Of a stretch of 64,000 nucleotides of DNA, positions 59,663-64,000 are shown one piece after another. The first letter of the stretch is position 1. Each line of letters starts with the position of its first letter. The translations under genes were made by a program, and so were the position numbers. Under the pieces are notes generated by a model. It saw only the letters and a list, made by a program, of their open reading frames with translations, was not told the DNA's origin and searched no databases. The DNA comes from an uncultured Prevotellaceae bacterium (GTDB taxonomy: Bacteria; Bacteroidota; Bacteroidia; Bacteroidales; Bacteroidaceae). Where the stretch lies: assembly GCA_947304115.1 (NCBI GenBank), contig CAMZAE010000004.1, forward strand, positions 29,457-93,456, written 5' to 3'.

Positions 59663-62062
59663 TTACTTTCCACTGGAAGCGAGGCTAGCAAGCCACGCTA
59701 CGATGACACTTACGACAATGCCAGCCAGACCGAAGAGGAAGAAGTTGGCATCAGTGTAGAGGTACATCAGGAGCACCACCACTTCGCCGGCGATGAAGCC
59801 TGTCAGAGCCGACCAGCCCTTAATGCGCGGGATGAAGACAGCCATGACGAAGAGGCCGCCCAAGCCGCTTGTCAGGAGGCCGAGGATGGTGTTGAAGTAG
59901 TCGAGCAGCGAGGTAATGTCCCACGTCGCCATCAGCAAGGCGATACCAAGACCTATCATGCCGCTGACGATACAGGTCCAGCGTGCCACGCGAAGCAGGG
60001 CGGCATCCTTGATGCTTGGGTGGAACCTTTGCACGAAATCGACGCTGAAGGCTGTGCTGACGCTGTTGATGTTGCTAGATATGGTGCTCATCGTTGCAGC
60101 AAAGATGGCGGCAATGAGCAGTCCTGCTATGCCTGCTGGCATTTGGCTCATCATAAAGAAGGGGAAGATGGCGTCGCCTTGCTGCATCGTGATGTCGAGA
60201 CTTGCGGGATGTGTCTTATAGAAGGTGTAGAGGCCAGTGCCGATGAAATAGAAGGCGACGGAAATAAATACACTCATAAAGCCGTTCACCAGGATGCTGC
60301 GGCCTGCGCTCTTCTCGTCCTTCGTGGTCATATAGCGCTGGATGACCGTCTGGTCGCTCGTGTAGGAGATAAGGTTGTTGGCAATGCCGCCGCCCAGGAT
60401 AGCAACCCAGAATGTGACGCGACGGTAATCCCAACTCCATACGAAGAGGCGCAACTTGTCGTTATCGACTGCCAATTGCCAGGCACCGGAAAAGCCGCCC
60501 TCTGTGTTGCCCCATAGGTACAAAGCTGCGAAGATGGCTCCGCCCACCAGGATGCAGCCCTGAACCACGTCGCCCCAAATGACGGCCTCAACGCCGCCCA
60601 TCGTGCAATAGATGATGGTGACAAGTCCCATCAAGACGATGCAGAGGTAGATGTCAATGCCTGTTACTGCAGTCAGAGCCAACGAGGGGAGGTAGAGCAC
60701 CAATGCCATTCGTGCCACCATGAAGATGCAGAACAAAGCGGAAGCCATAAGGCGTGTGGCTGCGTTGAAGCGTTCTTCGAGTATGGCGTAGGCAGATGCA
60801 GCCTTGCTCCTGCGGAAGTAGGGCAGGTAGTACCAGATGACGGGGAAGCCTACTATTGGTATCATCCATAGCATCGGGTAGTAGGTCCAGTCGATAGCGT
60901 AGGCTTTGGCTGGGATTGCCATATAGGTGATTGCGCTGAGCATCGTGGCATAGATGCTGATGCCTGCCGCCCACCAAGGCACACGACCGCCGCCCTTGAA
61001 GAAGTCCTCCGCTCCGTTTTCCCTTCGCATGAAATAGATGCCCATGCCGAGCATTGCCAGCAGATAGAAGGCCAGCACCGTCCAGTTGAGCCAGCCGAAT
61101 GCCGTGTCGCGCTTTGTCTCGATGCGAGAGATTTGATTCGACCTGATGCCTGGCATTGTCTCGCCTCCGCTGTAGAACCAGCCTCCGTCGAAAGGTGTGA
61201 GGGCAGCTCCTGCCCGTGCCAAAGCCTCATCGCCAGGAATCATCATCCACGAGTCGGTGATGGTGTGGTAGGCCAGCACGTCCTTCCTGAACTTGTACCA
61301 CGAAGGTTCGTGGCGCAGGTAAAGGCTGTCCTGCTTTCCTTGAATGGCAGAGAGGAAGATGTCGTAGTCAACCCCGCCGAAGAAGAGGATGTGGCTGTAG
61401 CCGCAAGTAGTGGCGCATGAGCCGACAAAAGCCGTCCTTTCAAGCTGCAAAGTCTTCGACCACTCGAGCGTCTTCAGATTGAGTTTCAACCCATAAGTAT
61501 AAACTTCTTTATTATAACCTCCAAAGATATAAAGCGCCTTCCCCTCTGGCGCGTTCTGCACGGCCATGCAGGGCTGTAGTCGCCCCTCGTCTGGTAGCTC
61601 GCAGAGTTTTACCCACTCCTTTCCGTCGGGCCAATCAAGGGCATAGACATCCCTGTTGGGGACGCCATCCGTTTGACCTCCTGCCACGAAGATTTTGTCC
61701 GTCCCATAACAGGCTGCAAAGTTGTCGAGTCCTTTAGGCAAAGAGGGTAGATAATCAGGAGTGATGTTGTCGTCAGAGCCATTCTCGCTTAAGCCCCCAA
61801 TGTACACCGTTCCTTCCGGCATTGTTACGCTGGCTCCGTAAGCTTTTGGATAAAATACCTTTTGTCCTCCGTCGGCACAAGGCACATCGGGGAAGTTGCA
61901 ACCTCCCCACGTCTTGAGTTGCCCATCGACAATGCCTGCGAAATGCCCAGAGACGGCACGTTCCATCTCTCCTGACTTCGTTACGACAATGTTGTTCTGA
62001 CTCCAAGAAAGCCCAATGGACAGGAAAAAGAAGGTGCAGAATAAGTAGAAATGTTTTTTCAT
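59663..62062 (-). CDS. kelch mutarotase - sodium:solute symporter fusion (NanM-NanT like)
   Basis: 799 residues. Signal peptide, then ~320 residues of kelch repeats (TVYIGGLSENGSDDN, IFVAGGQTDGVPNRDVYALD, LYIFGGYNKEVYTYG, HILFFGGVDYDIF, WFYSGGE), like the NanM/cyclically permuted mutarotase family. From ~340 a 12-14 helix SSS symporter with GGGRVPWWAAGISIYATMLSAITYMAIPA (short core: GISIYATMLSAITY) and SYTSDQTVIQRYM. The likely job is import of sialic acid with the extracytoplasmic mutarotase feeding the right anomer. First gene of the operon. Confidence 0.9.
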   Translation of the reverse strand: MKKHFYLFCTFFFLSIGLSWSQNNIVVTKSGEMERAVSGHFAGIVDGQLKTWGGCNFPDVPCADGGQKVFYPKAYGASVTMPEGTVYIGGLSENGSDDNITPDYLPSLPKGLDNFAACYGTDKIFVAGGQTDGVPNRDVYALDWPDGKEWVKLCELPDEGRLQPCMAVQNAPEGKALYIFGGYNKEVYTYGLKLNLKTLEWSKTLQLERTAFVGSCATTCGYSHILFFGGVDYDIFLSAIQGKQDSLYLRHEPSWYKFRKDVLAYHTITDSWMMIPGDEALARAGAALTPFDGGWFYSGGETMPGIRSNQISRIETKRDTAFGWLNWTVLAFYLLAMLGMGIYFMRRENGAEDFFKGGGRVPWWAAGISIYATMLSAITYMAIPAKAYAIDWTYYPMLWMIPIVGFPVIWYYLPYFRRSKAASAYAILEERFNAATRLMASALFCIFMVARMALVLYLPSLALTAVTGIDIYLCIVLMGLVTIIYCTMGGVEAVIWGDVVQGCILVGGAIFAALYLWGNTEGGFSGAWQLAVDNDKLRLFVWSWDYRRVTFWVAILGGGIANNLISYTSDQTVIQRYMTTKDEKSAGRSILVNGFMSVFISVAFYFIGTGLYTFYKTHPASLDITMQQGDAIFPFFMMSQMPAGIAGLLIAAIFAATMSTISSNINSVSTAFSVDFVQRFHPSIKDAALLRVARWTCIVSGMIGLGIALLMATWDITSLLDYFNTILGLLTSGLGGLFVMAVFIPRIKGWSALTGFIAGEVVVLLMYLYTDANFFLFGLAGIVVSVIVAWLASLASSGK

Positions 62063-62079
62063 AGAAAGGTATCCCTCTT

Positions 62080-62114
62080 AATATAAATAAAACCCCAACT
62101 GGCTGGCTGAGGTT
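62080..62114 (-). terminator. terminator after tRNA-Asp
   Basis: On the minus strand AACCTCAGC pairs with GTTGGGGTT (9 bp, two G-U) and then TTATTTATATT. It separates the tRNA from the symporter gene, 18 bp before that gene's ATG. Confidence 0.65.
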
Positions 62115-62145
62115 TTGTTCGTTACGGATTTTTGTACCATTTTAG

Positions 62146-62219
62146 CGGTGCGGACGGGACTCGAACCCGCGACCCCTAGCGTGACAGGCTAGTATTCTAA
62201 CCAGCTGAACTACCGCACC
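62146..62219 (-). tRNA. tRNA-Asp (anticodon GTC)
   Basis: Reads GGTGCGG...CCGCACC as the 7-bp acceptor stem, D-arm GTTCAGCTGGTTAGAA, anticodon stem-loop CTAGCCTGTCACGCTAG (GTC) and T-arm GGGTTCGAGTCCC. CCA is not encoded. Its promoter is at 62239-62246. Confidence 0.96.
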
Positions 62220-62238
62220 TCTTGCTGATTTTCGACCA

Positions 62239-62246
62239 CAAAGTTA
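62239..62246 (-). promoter_or_regulatory. tRNA-Asp promoter
   Basis: TAACTTTG -7 box with TTTG exactly 20 bp upstream on the minus strand. Confidence 0.7.
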
Positions 62247-62387
62247 CGACATTCTTATCACATACACAAATTTTCCTGCAATTATTTTTATTATTCTTTC
62301 CTTTCGTGCTCCCATTTTTCCACATTTGTGCTTTCTGAGAGCCGAAAAATGGTGTCCGTAACGGTGAGATTTCCATTACCGCGAACA

Positions 62388-62486
62388 GAATTCTTCATTT
62401 CTCGACGCAAATTGTATATTTTACGTCGTAAATTGTACGTTTCACGTCGTAAATTATACAAATTACGACGTAAAATAAAGAATTCG
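62388..62486. repeat. 21-bp tandem palindrome array, copy B, with inverted flanks
   Basis: Units of 21 bp begin at 62403, 62424, 62445 and 62466. ACG-W-CGT centres alternate with TGTAC-type centres, as in 47809-47892, and the W flips between units. GAATTCTTCATTT (62388-62400) and AAATAAAGAATTC (62473-62485) form inverted flanks. Between tRNA-Asp and nanA, which are divergent. Confidence 0.85.
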
Positions 62487-62606
62487 TCAGGCCGAGAGGC
62501 AAAACCGTGTTGGCCGAAAGACATTTTTTTTTGTGTGGAAATAGCTTTTTTTCGCAAACATCATTATTTATTCTGTCTTTAATGTCTCTAATTCAAAAAT
62601 AATGAG

Positions 62607-62614
62607 TATATTTG
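62607..62614 (+). promoter_or_regulatory. nanA promoter
   Basis: TATATTTG -7 box; leader ~85 nt. No operator symmetry obvious at the box itself. Confidence 0.6.
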
Positions 62615-62703
62615 TTCTCGAAATATGAAGATAATGTTGTTTTGCCTTTTGAGACATAGAGATTGAAGGACGAATTATACTTAACCAATAAATATATTTG
62701 ATT

Positions 62704-63621
62704 ATGGAAAAAATCATCGGACTTATCGACGCACCGTTCACTCCTTTTTATGAGAATGGCGATGTGAATCTGGAACCCATTCCTGCCTATGCAGCCATGC
62801 TGAAGAAGAACGGCTTGCAAGGCGTATTCATCAACGGAAGCAGTGGCGAGGGCTATATGCTCACTTCTGAGGAGCGGATGCAACTTGCCGAGGCTTGGAT
62901 AAAAGCAGCGCCAGAAGGGTTCAAGGTCATTGTGCACGTTGGCAGTTGCTGTGTCAGGGAAAGCAGAAAACTTGCAGAACATGCCCAGAAAATTGGTGCT
63001 TGGGGCATTGGTGCAATGGCGCCTCCATTCCCCAAGATTGGGCGCATTGAGGAACTCGTGAAGTACATCGAGGAGATTGCCGCAGGTGCTCCCAATCTGC
63101 CCTTCTATTATTATCACATACCCGCCTTTAATGGTGCCTTCCTGCCAATGGTAAAGTTGCTGGAGGCTGTTGACGGTCGTGTGCCGAACTTCGCAGGCAT
63201 CAAATACACTTTCGAGAGCATCTATGAATACAACCAGTGCCGACTCTATGGCAATGGCAAGTTCGACATGCTCCACGGGCAGGACGAGACCATTCTCCCC
63301 TGTCTGGCAATGGGCGGAGCAAAAGGCGGCATCGGAGGCACCACCAACTATAACGGCAAGAACCTCGTGGGCATTATCGATGCATGGAACAAGGGCGATC
63401 TGGAGACTGCACGTGAGCTGCAGAACTTCTCGCAGGAGGTCATCAACGTCATCTGCCATTTCCGTGGCAACATCGTAGGCGGCAAACGCATTATGAAGCT
63501 CATCGGCCTTGACCTCGGCCCCAACCGTACTCCCTTCCAGAACATCACGCCTGAAGAGGAAAAGCAGTTAAAGAAGGAACTGGACGAAATCGGCTTCTTC
63601 CAGCGTTGCAACGTCTTTTAG
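62704..63621 (+). CDS. nanA: N-acetylneuraminate lyase (DHDPS family)
   Basis: 305 residues from the ATG at 62704 (MEKIIGLIDAPFTPFYENGD). Cleaves sialic acid to ManNAc and pyruvate. Carboxylate loop GVFINGSSGEGYMLT (lyase-type, GSSGE), catalytic Tyr in YYYHIPAFNG, Schiff-base Lys in FAGIKYTFESIYEY, and GGAKGGIGGT. Called nanL in Bacteroides literature. Divergent from the esterase/symporter/epimerase operon, across tRNA-Asp and the 21-bp array. No sialidase or regulator in the window. Confidence 0.93.
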   Translation: MEKIIGLIDAPFTPFYENGDVNLEPIPAYAAMLKKNGLQGVFINGSSGEGYMLTSEERMQLAEAWIKAAPEGFKVIVHVGSCCVRESRKLAEHAQKIGAWGIGAMAPPFPKIGRIEELVKYIEEIAAGAPNLPFYYYHIPAFNGAFLPMVKLLEAVDGRVPNFAGIKYTFESIYEYNQCRLYGNGKFDMLHGQDETILPCLAMGGAKGGIGGTTNYNGKNLVGIIDAWNKGDLETARELQNFSQEVINVICHFRGNIVGGKRIMKLIGLDLGPNRTPFQNITPEEEKQLKKELDEIGFFQRCNVF

Positions 63622-63634
63622 CTTCCCCTCCCTG

Positions 63635-63652
63635 CTCCCCCGTCTGGGGGAG
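63635..63652 (+). terminator. C/G hairpin after nanA
   Basis: CTCCCCC-GTCT-GGGGGAG, 14 bp after the nanA stop, in a C-rich patch like the palindromic element; there is no long T run. Could be a terminator, an element copy, or both. Confidence 0.55.
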
Positions 63653-63730
63653 TGCTTCAGCGTATTATAAATATGAGAAAGGCCAAGAAGTTATTTTATT
63701 GAGAAGGCATAGAAAGAAGATTAAGAAACA

Positions 63731-64000
63731 GTGAACCGGCTTGTCGCTGCTCTGCTCTATCTTTTAGGGGAGAAAGCAGGGGAGAGGAAAGTCCGGGCAA
63801 CACAGGGCGTCCCGCTTCCTAACAGAAAGAGGTCCGCGAGGGTCTGACAGTGCAGAAGAAAAGAACCGCCTGCATCTGGGCAAAGCGAAGAACTGAGTTC
63901 AGGCAAAGGTAAGGGTGAGAAGGTGGGGTAAGAGCCTACCAGGTCGGCAGCGATGTCGATGCTGTGCACTCCGGGAGTTGAAAGTTCATGTAAACCGGCG
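63731..64000 (+). ncRNA. rnpB: RNase P RNA (3' end cut by window)
   Basis: Catalytic RNA that trims tRNA 5' ends. The conserved P4 strand and CR-I element GAGGAAAGTCCGGGCAAC lie at 63785-63802, followed by a CR-II/III-type region with GACAGTG, the GGTAAGAGCCTACCAG element near 63928-63943, and the P15-type ACCGGC reached at the edge. About 270 nt are visible; the second P4 strand and 3' end lie beyond the window. The 5' end is approximate. Confidence 0.92.

Noticed and set aside
62086..62219. tRNA-Asp as an integration site
   Set aside because: No integrase and no duplicated tRNA 3' end (att) found in the window.

Overview
The window looks like chromosomal DNA of a Prevotella- or Bacteroides-type member of the Bacteroidales. 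Evidence seen directly: a SusC/SusD pair; many promoters of the Bacteroidetes form TTTG-N20-TAnnTTTG just upstream of genes; few Shine-Dalgarno sites; a BspA-like leucine-rich repeat protein; and housekeeping proteins (DnaA, SecA, RF3, PpiD) that read like those of this order. I cannot name a species from the sequence alone.

Layout. 1-1.4 kb: minus-strand operon of a BspA-like protein (cut by the window edge) and two small proteins. 1.4-1.7 kb: a probable structured RNA with its own promoter. 2.0-3.6 kb: prfC with a palindromic element inserted in frame. 3.65-4.27 kb: an inverted repeat, a strictly 41-bp-periodic hairpin array and a second structured RNA. 4.3-7.4 kb: a TonB-C protein, a DUF1643 protein and two copies of a DUF4160-DUF2442 module, one broken. 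7.6-18.8 kb: tsaC, a CLC channel, a ComEC core, an M48 lipoprotein protease, rpe, dnaA, a nitroreductase fused to a ribonucleotide-reductase C-terminal domain, folB, and a carboxyltransferase with no biotin lysine. 19-30.3 kb: a SusC-SusD-metallohydrolase-DUF4302-repeat-protein locus. 30.8-39.9 kb, minus strand: ppiD, a small protein, secA, a degenerate alkaline-phosphatase-family protein and a DUF4105 protein. 40-46.5 kb: a flippase, an acyltransferase-glycosyltransferase fusion, a cyclophilin, a PCMD lipoprotein and a beta-barrel protein. 46.7-56.2 kb: gpsA, a membrane protein, then hisH-hisA-hisF-hisIE-ftsE-lysC-lysA-glycosyltransferase-dedA. 56.2-63.6 kb: a sialic-acid locus (epimerase, double SGNH esterase, kelch-symporter fusion, tRNA-Asp, divergent lyase). 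The window ends inside the RNase P RNA gene.

How genes work together. The sialic-acid locus forms a route: esterase removes O-acetyl groups, the kelch domain may speed anomerisation, the symporter imports, the lyase yields ManNAc and pyruvate, and the epimerase yields GlcNAc. The his block supplies the second half of the histidine pathway; lysC-lysA supply the first and last steps to lysine.

The most unusual content is non-coding. Five intergenic loci carry short tandem arrays built from palindromes with periods of 41, 22, 22, 21 and 21 bp. A separate C/G-rich palindromic element has entered at least three genes in frame, once exactly at the junction of two fused enzymes. Arrays of short direct words sit at or over several start codons. 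All of this is read by eye; no searches or folding calculations were run.
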